A stretch of 49,475 nt of DNA from assembly GCA_030446005.1 (NCBI GenBank), contig JASUSP010000003.1:1-49475 (forward strand), written 5' to 3'. The notes under the pieces are model-generated. The model had not been told where the DNA came from. It worked only from the letters and a program-made list of their open reading frames with translations, and did no database searches. A program made the translations under genes and the position numbers. The stretch comes from Tepidanaerobacteraceae bacterium. Lineage in GTDB: Bacteria; Bacillota; Thermosediminibacteria; Thermosediminibacterales; Thermosediminibacteraceae. Of the stretch, positions 1-7,440 are shown piece by piece (position 1 is the first letter of the stretch; the number at the start of each line of letters is the position of its first letter).

Positions 1-80
1 GAGAAGATGGATAAATCCCCCTATAGGAGATTAAAACTAGTTATCAGGGTATTGTTAACAGTACTTGTACTTTCTGGAAA

Positions 81-109
81 ATTATATCATAACCTCAGTC
101 CATTTTATT
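81..109 (-). promoter_or_regulatory. Putative extended -10 promoter reading off the left edge
   Basis: On the minus strand TATAAT (81-86) is preceded by TG one base upstream (TGATATAAT, 81-89), the extended -10 form. The matching -35 position (104-109, ATAAAA) is poor, as is usual for extended -10 promoters. It lies just after the thrS stop and would transcribe leftward out of the window. In many Firmicutes infC-rpmI-rplT follows thrS, so it may serve such an operon, but that gene is not visible. The rest of 1-104 shows no gene. Confidence 0.4.
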
Positions 110-2018
110 CTTTGTTTTTTATCCTTACCGTTATTTCTTGAATAAACTCTTCCAAACTTTTTGCTCCCACATCACCTTTTTCTCTTATTCTTACAGAAAC
201 GGTACCTTCTGCCTCTTCCCTTTCCCCTACAACAAGCATGTACGGGATTTTTTGCATTTGAGCTTCCCTTATTTTATAACCCACTTTCTCGTTTCTTTCG
301 TCCAATTCTACTCTAATATCGTGAGCCTCCAGTTTTCTTTTTACTTCCCTCCCGTATTCCAAAAATTTTTGACTCACGGGTATTACCTTTACTTGTACCG
401 GTGCTAGCCACACCGGAAACGCTCCTGCGTAGTGTTCTATAAGAATTCCTATAAAACGTTCAAGGCTCCCGAAAATAGTCCGGTGAATCATTACAGGGCG
501 GTGCCTTTCACCATCCGGACCGATGTAGGTAAGGTCAAAGCGTTCCGGCATCATAAAATCGAGCTGAATTGTGCCGCACTGCCAGGTACGACCTATGCTA
601 TCTTTTAGGTGAAAATCTATCTTCGGGCCGTAGAAAGCTCCATCGCCTTCATTTACTTTGTAATCAAAACCTTTTTTTTCCAAAGCATTTCTCAAAGCCG
701 ATGTGGCTTTCTCCCAAAGCTCGTCGGGGCCCATAGAGTTTTCAGGTCGAGTCGACAACTCCACATGGTAATCAAAACCGAAAATCTTGTAAATGTAATC
801 CGCAAGTTCTATGACGTCCATAATCTCATCTTCAATCTGCGACGGCATGACGTAAATATGAGCATCATCCTGAGTAAAGCTCCTCACCCTCATCAAACCA
901 TGTAAAACTCCCGAAAGCTCATGTCTGTGGACAAGACCTAACTCCGCCAGTTTCAGGGGGAACTCTCTGTAGCTATGGACCTGGCTTTTATATATCAATA
1001 TCCCGCCGGGACAGTTCATGGGCTTTATAGCGTACCCTTCCCCGTCTATTTGGGTAAAATACATGTTCGATTTATAATGGTCCCAGTGTCCAGAGCGCTT
1101 CCACAATTCTTCGTTCAATATTATGGGAGTTTTTATCTCCTGATATCCTCTTTTTTGGTGTTCCTTTCTCCAAAAATCAACTAACGTATTCCAGAGTATC
1201 ATTCCTTTAGGATGGAAGAACGGGAAACCGGGGCCTTCTTCATGCATGCTAAACAGGTCAAGTTCTTTCCCCAGTTTTCTATGGTCCCTCTTTTTAGCCT
1301 CCTCCAAATTCTTTAAGTATTCTTCCAGCATCGATTTTTTTGGAAAAGAAGTTCCGTAAATCCTCTGCAACATCTTATTGCGCGAATCACCTTTCCAGTA
1401 AGCACCCGCAAGACTCGTCAGCTTAAAGGCCTTTATCCTGCCTGTGGATGGTATGTGAGGACCTGCACATAAATCGAGAAACTCGCCGTTTTTATAAAAG
1501 CTTATCTTGGCGCCCTCCGGAAGATTTTGAACCAATTCAACTTTGTAAGGTTCTCCCATCTCCTGCAATTTTTTTATCGCTTCTTCTCTTGTTACTTCCA
1601 TACGGATGAATGGCTGATCTTCCGCTACAATTTTTTCCATTTCCTTTTCGATTTTTTCAAGGTCTTCAGGAGTGAAGCTCTTCTCCCTGTCAAAGTCGTA
1701 GTAAAAACCTTCTTCAATAGCCGGCCCAATGCCCAATTTAACATCGGGGAAAAGTCGTTTTACTGCCTGAGCCATTACGTGAGAAGTGCTATGCCTGAAC
1801 GCATCCCTGCCTTCCTCGTCCTCAAAAGTCAGAATTTCTACTTTAGAATCCTTCTCCAGCTTGAAACTCAAATCCACAAGTTCGCCATCAACTTTGGCTA
1901 CCAAAGCTTCCTTGGCCAATTTGGGACTTATGTCCTTCGCTATATCCATCACGGTAACACCTTTGGAATAAATTCTTTCTTCATCTCCTTTTAAGAACAC
2001 TCTCACTTGTTCCTGCAT
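105..2018 (-). CDS. thrS: Threonyl-tRNA synthetase
   Basis: This cytoplasmic enzyme charges tRNA-Thr with threonine using ATP. The 637-residue length is normal for the bacterial family. An N-terminal TGS domain (about residues 1-65) is followed by the editing domain with the HSTSH motif (76-80) and the LCAGPH stretch near residue 183. The class II catalytic core has the NCPGG segment, the VHRHELSG motif-2 region and the MIHRTIFGS motif-3 region, and an anticodon-binding domain forms the last 100 residues. The ATG start has an AGAGGTGG ribosome-binding site. The gene is preceded by a T-box leader with a threonine specifier, so it should be induced when uncharged tRNA-Thr accumulates. It appears to be monocistronic. 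Confidence 0.97.
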   Translation of the reverse strand: MQEQVRVFLKGDEERIYSKGVTVMDIAKDISPKLAKEALVAKVDGELVDLSFKLEKDSKVEILTFEDEEGRDAFRHSTSHVMAQAVKRLFPDVKLGIGPAIEEGFYYDFDREKSFTPEDLEKIEKEMEKIVAEDQPFIRMEVTREEAIKKLQEMGEPYKVELVQNLPEGAKISFYKNGEFLDLCAGPHIPSTGRIKAFKLTSLAGAYWKGDSRNKMLQRIYGTSFPKKSMLEEYLKNLEEAKKRDHRKLGKELDLFSMHEEGPGFPFFHPKGMILWNTLVDFWRKEHQKRGYQEIKTPIILNEELWKRSGHWDHYKSNMYFTQIDGEGYAIKPMNCPGGILIYKSQVHSYREFPLKLAELGLVHRHELSGVLHGLMRVRSFTQDDAHIYVMPSQIEDEIMDVIELADYIYKIFGFDYHVELSTRPENSMGPDELWEKATSALRNALEKKGFDYKVNEGDGAFYGPKIDFHLKDSIGRTWQCGTIQLDFMMPERFDLTYIGPDGERHRPVMIHRTIFGSLERFIGILIEHYAGAFPVWLAPVQVKVIPVSQKFLEYGREVKRKLEAHDIRVELDERNEKVGYKIREAQMQKIPYMLVVGEREEAEGTVSVRIREKGDVGAKSLEEFIQEITVRIKNKE

Positions 2019-2066
2019 TGCCCGACCACCTCTTTTCAGATCAATATTTTTTGTTAAAATTTAAAC

Positions 2067-2094
2067 ACCTCCCGCCCCGCAAGGGACGGGAGGT
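2067..2094 (-). terminator. T-box attenuator hairpin upstream of thrS
   Basis: On the minus strand CCTCCCG pairs with CGGGAGG around a GC-rich loop and is followed by the weak T-rich run TTTAAATTTT. It sits directly after the conserved T-box sequence (2097-2114), whose bases would compete for the 5' arm in the antiterminator form. It is therefore the conditional terminator of the thrS leader. Confidence 0.85.
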
Positions 2095-2269
2095 TGCTCC
2101 CGTGGTTCCACCCTCATTTTGAAACTCGTACGGCGTTAAAGGCACCACCTAAGAACTCCGAGGCGGTTTTCGGCTTACTATTCTCAGGACCTTTCCAGCT
2201 ACCGGTCCCTCTCTGGGAGAAATCGTAAGCCTACTCTTCTCTTCATAGTCCCTCGATATTATTCAGTTT
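2067..2269 (-). promoter_or_regulatory. T-box riboswitch, threonine specifier (ACC)
   Basis: The thrS leader has the diagnostic T-box sequence GGGTGGAACCACG on the minus strand near 2101-2113, just before the attenuator hairpin. Stem I is visible: GGCTTAC (2231-2225) pairs with GTAAGCC (2178-2172), and the AGAGAGGG and GCTGGAAAGG landmarks lie between them. On the 3' side of the specifier loop (GAAAACCGCC) the codon ACC, read from 2167 to 2165, specifies threonine. The GGTGGTGCC element lies between stem I and the antiterminator. Uncharged tRNA-Thr(GGU) should bind here and allow readthrough into thrS. Confidence 0.93.
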
Positions 2270-2275
2270 TAGTTA

Positions 2276-2304
2276 ATTATAATTCCCTTTCACTACAATG
2301 TCAA
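2276..2304 (-). promoter_or_regulatory. Sigma-A promoter of thrS T-box leader
   Basis: On the minus strand a perfect TTGACA (2304-2299) and a perfect TATAAT (2281-2276) are separated by 17 bases. Transcription would begin near 2269, just upstream of T-box stem I. Confidence 0.9.
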
Positions 2305-2327
2305 GTTTTACAAGACGATTTCAGGTT

Positions 2328-2936
2328 TCAATTAAAGAGGTACAAAAGGACAGCCTGGATGAATCCTATAAAGAATCCTATAACCCCACCTAGTATCTCG
2401 ATTTGTCTTAGCTCTTTCTTTGAAAGCTTTACTATAAGTTCCTCAAGCTGATTTAAATCAAGAGAATTCAATTTTTCTTCCACCATCGAACCCAAGTTGA
2501 ATTTTTCTTTTACCTTTGCTGCTAAATCTTTCTTTAATTCCTCATAAACAATTTCGCCATTTCTGTCCACGGCATCTATTAGAAAACTTGCTATTACCGT
2601 TTTTATTGAGCCAGGTAAATAAGCCAGCTTTTCATTGATTTTTTGTTCTATTATACTTTTAATTCTCGACAGTATTTGAAGTTTCATTTCCTCCGATGTC
2701 AATCGGTTTATTATATCATCGGAAGAGATAATCTCTTTTTCTAAGATTTCACCTATATTTTTTGCTATTTCCTTTCTCCTTTTGGGGATAAGACCCTGAA
2801 ATTCTACCCCAAAAATTTTTACCGGTTTCAAAGGACGGAATATCAGCCTTACCGCAAGCACGTTAGTCTGCCAGCCTATGAAAGCCCCTATTAAAGGTGT
2901 GAATACCAATTGAAAAATCGAGTATATGCCCTCCAT
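2328..2936 (-). CDS. DUF445 family membrane protein
   Basis: This 202-residue protein belongs to the DUF445 (YheB-like) family, whose biochemical role is unknown. The N-terminal hydrophobic segment (about 7-27) carries the family signature GWQTNVLAVRLIFRP, followed by GLIPKRRKEIAKNIGE (about 49-64). The middle is charged and helical, and a second hydrophobic segment closes the C-terminus (about 183-201). It is shorter than the roughly 370-residue YheB proteins but is open from a start with a GGTTGGAG ribosome-binding site. It lies between the tRNA operon terminator and the thrS promoter. No promoter of its own stands out, so it may be read by leakage through that terminator. Confidence 0.8.
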   Translation of the reverse strand: MEGIYSIFQLVFTPLIGAFIGWQTNVLAVRLIFRPLKPVKIFGVEFQGLIPKRRKEIAKNIGEILEKEIISSDDIINRLTSEEMKLQILSRIKSIIEQKINEKLAYLPGSIKTVIASFLIDAVDRNGEIVYEELKKDLAAKVKEKFNLGSMVEEKLNSLDLNQLEELIVKLSKKELRQIEILGGVIGFFIGFIQAVLLYLFN

Positions 2937-2962
2937 TTCTCCAACCTCACCTAATTACAAAT

Positions 2963-2983
2963 AAAAAAGCCCTTTATCAGGGC
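2963..2983 (-). terminator. Intrinsic terminator of the tRNA operon
   Basis: On the minus strand GCCCT-GATAA-AGGGC (2983-2969) is followed directly by six T residues (2968-2963). It lies about 80 bases past the last tRNA. An AT-rich imperfect hairpin near 3036-3053 precedes it. Confidence 0.8.
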
Positions 2984-3060
2984 CGAAGTGCTTTTCAGCT
3001 ACTTTAATTAATTCGGTTTAAGTATATGGCCACAGAAAAAAGCTCTTTTTGGCATAAAAA

Positions 3061-3135
3061 TGGTGGGCGCTGTAAGGATCGAACTTACGACCTCTTCCGC
3101 GTCAAGGAAGCGCTCTCCCACTGAGCTAAGCGCCC
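3061..3135 (-). tRNA. tRNA-Val (anticodon GAC)
   Basis: The minus strand folds as a 75-base cloverleaf including encoded CCA. The acceptor stem GGGCGCT pairs with AGCGCCC, the D arm is AGCTCAGTGGGAGAGC, the anticodon stem-loop is CTTCC-TTGACGC-GGAAG, and the T arm contains GTTCGATCC. It is the last gene of the tRNA operon and reads GUC and GUU. Confidence 0.97.
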
Positions 3136-3143
3136 ACTTTATA

Positions 3144-3232
3144 TGGTGCCGGGAACCGGAATCGAACCGGTATGGGTATTGCTACCCCCAGGATTTTAAG
3201 TCCTGTGCGTCTGCCAGTTCCGCCACCCCGGC
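3144..3232 (-). tRNA. tRNA-Leu (anticodon TAA)
   Basis: This class II tRNA is 89 bases long with encoded CCA. The acceptor stem begins GCCGGGG, the anticodon stem-loop is CAGGA-CTTAAAA-TCCTG, and a long variable arm (GGGGGTAGCAATACCC) precedes the T arm GGTTCGATTCC. The long variable arm and UAA anticodon identify leucine. Confidence 0.97.
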
Positions 3233-3245
3233 CTATTTTCTTTTT

Positions 3246-3319
<74 letters not shown>

Positions 3320-3333
3320 ATTTAAATAAAAAA

Positions 3334-3408
3334 TGGAGCGGAAGACGGGACTTGAACCCGCGACCCTCGCCTTGGCAAGGCGATGCTCTACCTCTGAGCC
3401 ACTTCCGC
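3334..3408 (-). tRNA. tRNA-Gly (anticodon GCC)
   Basis: This 75-base tRNA with encoded CCA has acceptor GCGGAAG/CTTCCGC, an anticodon stem-loop TCGCC-TTGCCAA-GGCGA, and T-arm GGTTCAAGTCC. Confidence 0.97.
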
Positions 3409-3414
3409 ATAAAG

Positions 3415-3490
<76 letters not shown>

Positions 3491-3500
3491 ATGCTTGATA

Positions 3501-3578
3501 TGGCGACCCAGAAGGGACTCGAACCCTCGACCTCCAGCGTGACAGGCTGGCGTTCTAAACCAACTGAACTACTGGGCC
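3501..3578 (-). tRNA. tRNA-Asp (anticodon GTC)
   Basis: This 78-base tRNA with encoded CCA has acceptor GGCCCAG/CTGGGTC, an anticodon stem-loop CCAGC-CTGTCAC-GCTGG, and T-arm GGTTCGAGTCC. The discriminator is G, as expected for aspartate. Confidence 0.97.
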
Positions 3579-3590
3579 GCATACCATTTT

Positions 3591-3666
3591 TGGTGGGCGA
3601 AACAGGGCTCGAACCTGTGACCCCGTGCTTGTAAGGCACGTGCTCTCCCAGCTGAGCTATCCGCCC
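3591..3666 (-). tRNA. tRNA-Val (anticodon TAC)
   Basis: This 76-base tRNA with encoded CCA has acceptor GGGCGGA, an anticodon stem-loop CGTGC-CTTACAA-GCACG, and T-arm GGTTCGAGCCC. It is the first gene of the tRNA operon, a few bases downstream of a consensus promoter. Confidence 0.97.
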
Positions 3667-3680
3667 TCGCGACAATTCTA

Positions 3681-3709
3681 AGTATACCCGATAATTAATT
3701 CGCTGTCAA
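3681..3709 (-). promoter_or_regulatory. Sigma-A promoter of the tRNA operon
   Basis: On the minus strand a perfect TTGACA (3709-3704) and TATACT (3686-3681) are separated by 17 bases. The predicted start lies about 8 bases before the first tRNA-Val. Confidence 0.92.
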
Positions 3710-3829
3710 AAACAATGAGATTTCTTTATAACTGTTTATTCTGTTTATCCATAAATTATCGCCTTTTTTCTTTGAATATCTAGTCAATATATCTGTCGTT
3801 CTTGCCTTTTCCCGGCAATACGAATTTGG

Positions 3830-4039
3830 TTAACTTTCTTTTTTCTGCTTATCTTCCTTGGCAAGACGCATCATTTTTTTTACCATGTGCCCTCCTATCT
3901 TGCCTGTTTCTCGCGCGGTTAAGTTTTCCCATCCTCTTTTTTTAATATCATCCTCAAGATCAAGTTCCCGTGCAACTTCAGCTTTCAATTTTTCAAGTTC
4001 TTTTTCTGATTTTGCTGCGGTTTTTTTATTTTTAGTCAT
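3830..4039 (-). CDS. Alpha/beta-type small acid-soluble spore protein (SspF-like)
   Basis: This 69-residue protein coats and protects DNA in dormant spores and is degraded at germination. The alpha/beta SASP signature GWENLTARETGKIGGHMVKK (about residues 36-55) is present. EVAREL (21-26) matches the site cut by the germination protease GPR, between E21 and V22. The tryptophan-containing form resembles the SspF branch. The N-terminus is unusually rich in lysine. The frame is open 45 bases further upstream, but AGGGGAG lies at ribosome-binding distance only from the ATG at 4039. A sigma-G-like promoter lies upstream, and it is transcribed apart from hisC. Confidence 0.88.
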   Translation of the reverse strand: MTKNKKTAAKSEKELEKLKAEVARELDLEDDIKKRGWENLTARETGKIGGHMVKKMMRLAKEDKQKKES

Positions 4040-4072
4040 GATTTCTCCCCTCGTCTTTCCTTCGTTTTTTAT

Positions 4073-4102
4073 AAGTCTGTTCAAATATTTTTATTTTTAT
4101 GC
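4073..4102 (-). promoter_or_regulatory. Putative sigma-G (forespore) promoter of the spore protein gene
   Basis: On the minus strand GCATA (4102-4098) and CAGACTT (4079-4073) are separated by 18 bases. This resembles the sigma-G pattern of a GCATA-like -35 and a CATACTA-like -10, with five of seven -10 bases matching. The location, 34 bases before the spore-protein start, supports the call. No good sigma-A promoter competes with it there. Confidence 0.5.
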
Positions 4103-4139
4103 ATTTATGCATCTACCACTTCAACGAGGGGAGCTTTCA

Positions 4140-5228
4140 TCATTGTAAATGTTCTTTCAAGATGTCTTTTAGGGAATTCACCAATAATTCGTTTTGCTCA
4201 GGTGTACCCACGCTAAAACGCAACATGTCTTCAACTTCTTTCCCTTCCGGCTTCCTTACAAGGATACCTTTTTCCAAGAGCTTTTGGTATACAAGGTCTC
4301 TTGGAACTTTGAATTTGCACAAGAGGAAGTTGGTACTGCTGGGGTACACCGTTATCCCAGGCAATTCTTTTAACTTGTTTTTTAATTCTTCCCTTGCCTT
4401 TATTATTTTCTTTTTTACCTCTTCCACCCAATCCATATGTTTTAAAACTTCAACCGCCGCTATCTGTGAAAAAAGATTTACATTGTAAGGCGGCTTAACT
4501 TTATAAAATTCTTCAACTATACTTTCATCCGCCACTGCATAGCCGATTCGCAAACCGGCCAGGGAAAATACTTTAGAAAAAGTTCTAATTATGACCAAAT
4601 TGGGAATTTGAGAAAGTCTATTTATAAATGTCTTACCGCCAAATTCATAATATGCTTCGTCTATAGCTACTATGCCGTTAAAATCGTTTATTAATTCCAA
4701 TACGTCGTTTTCCTCAAAGTAATCGCCCGTAGGATTATTGGGATAACAAATAAACATAACCTGAGGTATATCTTTCTTAAAATGGCTTTTTATTTTCGGA
4801 ACATCCAGCCTCCAACAGTACTCAGCGGAGTCTTTCTCCAACAGCAGGGGAACGCAAATTACTCTTGCACCGGATACCATCGAAAAGCTTTCGTAGCTTG
4901 GAAAAGATGGAACAGGTACAATAACCTCTCTTCCCGGTCCGGCAAAAGCCAAAACTATATCGTATATAATCTCATCCGCTCCGCTGCCTACAAATATCTT
5001 GTCCGATTCTACTCCCAAGTAGGCTGACAGCGCTTCTCTCAGCTCAACACAGTTAGGGTCGTAATAATAGTTAAAGCTTTCTTTCCTAACCCGGTCAAAA
5101 ATGGACTCCTTCAAATCTTCCGGCAGGTCGTAAGGGCTTTCATTAGCATGAAGCCTTATTGCTTCTTTTACTTTAGCAGGTTTATATGGAAGAAGGTTTA
5201 CAAGGTCTTCTCTTTTATACTTCGTCAT
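4140..5228 (-). CDS. hisC: Histidinol-phosphate aminotransferase
   Basis: This PLP enzyme converts imidazole acetol-phosphate to histidinol phosphate in histidine synthesis. It has the class I/II fold with ANESPY near the N-terminus, YPNNPTG, IDEAYYEF and the PLP-lysine motif RTFSK (K219 when counted from the chosen start). The terminal RFSVGTPEQN holds the phosphate-contacting arginine region. The frame opens at 5246, but the only good ribosome-binding site, GGGGG, lies about ten bases before the ATG at 5228, so I start there (362 residues). It stands alone without other his genes, and such stand-alone HisC proteins sometimes also serve aromatic amino-acid transamination. Its promoter diverges from that of nfu. 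Confidence 0.9.
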   Translation of the reverse strand: MTKYKREDLVNLLPYKPAKVKEAIRLHANESPYDLPEDLKESIFDRVRKESFNYYYDPNCVELREALSAYLGVESDKIFVGSGADEIIYDIVLAFAGPGREVIVPVPSFPSYESFSMVSGARVICVPLLLEKDSAEYCWRLDVPKIKSHFKKDIPQVMFICYPNNPTGDYFEENDVLELINDFNGIVAIDEAYYEFGGKTFINRLSQIPNLVIIRTFSKVFSLAGLRIGYAVADESIVEEFYKVKPPYNVNLFSQIAAVEVLKHMDWVEEVKKKIIKAREELKNKLKELPGITVYPSSTNFLLCKFKVPRDLVYQKLLEKGILVRKPEGKEVEDMLRFSVGTPEQNELLVNSLKDILKEHLQ

Positions 5229-5267
5229 ATCGTTATGTACCCCCATTCATACTTTAAATTAATAAAA

Positions 5268-5297
5268 ACTATAACATGAGTTACGAAAAAAAGTCAA
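5268..5297 (-). promoter_or_regulatory. Putative sigma-A promoter of hisC
   Basis: On the minus strand TTGACT (5297-5292) and TATAGT (5273-5268) are 18 bases apart, and TG one base before the -10 makes it an extended -10. It is back to back with the nfu promoter. Confidence 0.75.
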
Positions 5298-5315
5298 CGA
5301 AAGTGAGCAAAATAA

Positions 5316-5344
5316 TTGATACTGGCGGAGAGTTTTGATATAAT
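5316..5344 (+). promoter_or_regulatory. Sigma-A promoter of the nfu-like gene
   Basis: TTGATA (5316-5321) and a perfect TATAAT (5339-5344) are separated by 17 bases. The -10 covers the TTG at 5344, which rules that TTG out as a translation start. Confidence 0.9.
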
Positions 5345-5388
5345 TGACCTTACCAAAAAACATTTTCCACGAAAGGAAGTGCTACATC

Positions 5389-5613
5389 TTGAAGGAAAAA
5401 ATTGAAGAAGTTCTAAATAAGATACGCCCCTCCCTGCAAGCGGACGGCGGCGATGTGGAATTAGTGGATGTAGACGAAGAAAAGGGTATCGTTAAAGTAA
5501 GACTCACCGGAAGTTGCTTTGGTTGCCCGTTTTCAACCATGACTCTTAAAAATGGCATCGAACAGGTTCTAAAAGAGGAAGTGCCCGGAGTAAAAGAGGT
5601 ACAAGCAGTTTAA
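5389..5613 (+). CDS. Nfu-type Fe-S cluster carrier (NifU C-terminal domain)
   Basis: This 74-residue single-domain protein matches the C-terminal domain of NifU, which binds a 4Fe-4S cluster and passes it to target proteins. The cluster motif is C43-F-G-C46-P, in the context [11 protein letters not shown], and ADGGDVELV (18-26) is a second conserved block. The start is TTG at 5389, preceded by AAAGGAAG. It has its own promoter and a strong terminator, so it is separate from the iscR-iscS-iscU-mnmA operon downstream although it works in the same pathway. Confidence 0.9.
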   Translation: MKEKIEEVLNKIRPSLQADGGDVELVDVDEEKGIVKVRLTGSCFGCPFSTMTLKNGIEQVLKEEVPGVKEVQAV

Positions 5614-5633
5614 AAAATAATTCATGATACCGT

Positions 5634-5676
5634 ACCGCTTTTTAAGTTCGAAACTTAAAAAGCGGTGTTTTGTTTT
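5634..5676 (+). terminator. Intrinsic terminator after the nfu-like gene
   Basis: A 13-base-pair stem, ACCGCTTTTTAAG (5634-5646) with CTTAAAAAGCGGT (5654-5666), closes a seven-base loop and is followed by GTTTTGTTTT. Confidence 0.93.
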
Positions 5677-5683
5677 AACCAGC

Positions 5684-5712
5684 TTGACATTCTAGTTCAT
5701 ATGGAGTATATT
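5684..5712 (+). promoter_or_regulatory. Sigma-A promoter of the isc operon
   Basis: A perfect TTGACA (5684-5689) and TATATT (5707-5712) are separated by 17 bases. The start should fall near 5719, giving a leader of about 40 bases before iscR. A weak CC-N13-GG dyad at 5725-5741 lies just past the start and could be an IscR operator, but the symmetry is poor. Confidence 0.9.
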
Positions 5713-5760
5713 ATTTACAGAAAACCAACTAAAACGATAGGAATTAAGGGGCGAATCAAA

Positions 5761-6213
5761 TTGAAACTCACGACTAAAGGCCGTTATGGTCTTACCGCCA
5801 TGTTTGATTTGGCTGTCAATTACGGGAAAGGGCCTATTCCTTTGAAAAGCATCGCCGACAGGCAGAATATCTCAGAACATTACTTGGAACAGCTCATAAT
5901 GGTCTTGAGAAAAGCGGGACTGGTAAAAAGCATCCGCGGCGCTCAAGGCGGCTATATGCTGGCCAAAAAACCTTCAGAAATAACGGTAGGCGATGTTTTA
6001 AGGGCCCTGGAAGGGCCGATTGGGCTTGTAGATTGTGTGCTAGAGCAGGACCCGGTGGAATGCGACAAAGCAGAAACTTGCATAATGCGGCTGGTGTGGG
6101 AAAAAATAAGGGACAGCATAATTCAAGCAGTAGATTCGATAACGCTTCAGGACATGTGCGACGAAGCCGAAAAACGCAAAACCTCATCGGAAAGCTATAT
6201 GTATTATATTTAG
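5761..6213 (+). CDS. iscR: Rrf2-family transcriptional regulator, IscR-like
   Basis: This 150-residue winged-helix regulator probably binds a 2Fe-2S cluster and controls the isc genes in response to cluster demand. The N-terminal helix-turn-helix spans about residues 1-65 (KLTTKGRYGLTAMFDLA, SIRGAQGGYMLAK). Three cysteines at 92, 101 and 107 (DCVLEQDPVECDKAETC) match the IscR ligand pattern. The frame is open from 5665, but AAGGGG lies ten bases before the TTG at 5761 and the homologous N-terminus begins there. It is the first gene of iscR-iscS-iscU-mnmA, so autoregulation is likely. Confidence 0.92.
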   Translation: MKLTTKGRYGLTAMFDLAVNYGKGPIPLKSIADRQNISEHYLEQLIMVLRKAGLVKSIRGAQGGYMLAKKPSEITVGDVLRALEGPIGLVDCVLEQDPVECDKAETCIMRLVWEKIRDSIIQAVDSITLQDMCDEAEKRKTSSESYMYYI

Positions 6214-6259
6214 TTTACAAGAATAAAATTTCATTTTATCAAAAAAAGGAGATGAACTT

Positions 6260-7438
6260 ATGAAAAGAGTTTATATGGACCATGCCGGTACTACTCCGGT
6301 AAGGCGAGAAGTCTTAGAAGCAATGCTACCTTATTTTACGGAAAGATTCGGTAACGCCTCGACCATATATTTTTACGGCCGTGAAGCAAAGTCAGCCATA
6401 GAAGAGGCCCGCGAAAAAGTCGCCCACCTCATAGGAGCTGACCCCCGAGAAGTATTTTTCACCGCAGGAGGTACCGAATCGGACAACTGGGCAATAAGGG
6501 GCATCGCCCATGCAAATAAGGAAAAGGGAAAACACATCATCACAAGCTCCATAGAGCACCATGCAGTACTTCACACTTGCGAGGATTTGGAAAAAGAAGG
6601 TTTCAAGGTGACCTATCTTCCCGTGGACAAATACGGTTTGGTAAAAGTTGAAGACGTAATGAACGCTATCACCGATGAAACAATTCTAGTCACCATAATG
6701 CACGCCAACAACGAAATAGGGACTATAGAGCCTATTGCAGAGATCGGGAAAGCACTTAAAATGCTCGACAGAAAAATATACTTTCACACCGATGCCGTGC
6801 AGACGGTGGGGAAAATCCCGGTCAACGTCGATGAACTAGGGGTAGACCTTTTGAGCATTTCAGCTCATAAAATTTACGGCCCTAAAGGCGTCGGCGCTTT
6901 ATATATCAGAAAAGGCACAAAAATTAAACCTTTCATGACCGGAGGTGCGCAGGAAAATAAAAGACGCGCAGGAACGGAAAACGTCCCCGGTATCGTCGGA
7001 TTTGGAAAAGCAGCGGAATTGGCTGAAAAAGAACTTATGGAACAATATGAAAAATTGTCTTATCTCAGGGACAAACTGATTAAAGGCATAATGGAAAGAA
7101 TACCGCACGTAATTTTAAATGGTCATCCCACCCAGAGATTGCCTCATAATGTAAACGTATGTTTTAAATATATAGAGGGTGAGTCCCTGCTCCTTAATCT
7201 GGATATGAAGGGTATTTGCGCGTCAAGCGGCTCTGCGTGCACCTCGGGTTCTCTCGAACCATCACACGTGCTTTTAGCGATAGGGCTACCTCATGAAATC
7301 GCCCATGGTTCTTTAAGGCTCACTTTAGGAAGGGATAATACGGAAGAAGACGTGGACTACGTGCTTGAAGTGCTTCCTGGCATAGTGGAAAAACTGCGCA
7401 GCATGTCTCCGCTTTTCCCATCAAAAGGAGGTAACTGA
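6260..7438 (+). CDS. iscS: Cysteine desulfurase IscS/NifS
   Basis: This PLP enzyme takes sulfur from cysteine, leaving alanine, and carries it as a persulfide to IscU and to tRNA-thiolating enzymes. The PLP lysine is K204 in [19 protein letters not shown] (70-78) binds cofactor phosphate, and EHHAV (99-103) stacks on the ring. The active-site loop [10 protein letters not shown] places the persulfide cysteine at C327. The length of 392 residues is typical of group I enzymes. The ATG follows AAAAAAGGAGATG. Two bases separate its stop from iscU, so translation is probably coupled. Confidence 0.96.
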   Translation: MKRVYMDHAGTTPVRREVLEAMLPYFTERFGNASTIYFYGREAKSAIEEAREKVAHLIGADPREVFFTAGGTESDNWAIRGIAHANKEKGKHIITSSIEHHAVLHTCEDLEKEGFKVTYLPVDKYGLVKVEDVMNAITDETILVTIMHANNEIGTIEPIAEIGKALKMLDRKIYFHTDAVQTVGKIPVNVDELGVDLLSISAHKIYGPKGVGALYIRKGTKIKPFMTGGAQENKRRAGTENVPGIVGFGKAAELAEKELMEQYEKLSYLRDKLIKGIMERIPHVILNGHPTQRLPHNVNVCFKYIEGESLLLNLDMKGICASSGSACTSGSLEPSHVLLAIGLPHEIAHGSLRLTLGRDNTEEDVDYVLEVLPGIVEKLRSMSPLFPSKGGN

Positions 7439-7440
7439 AA

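Noticed and set aside
5665-5760. A 32-residue N-terminal extension of the IscR-like regulator
   Set aside because: It would start inside the upstream terminator and contain the promoter. The TTG at 5761 has the ribosome-binding site and the family N-terminus.
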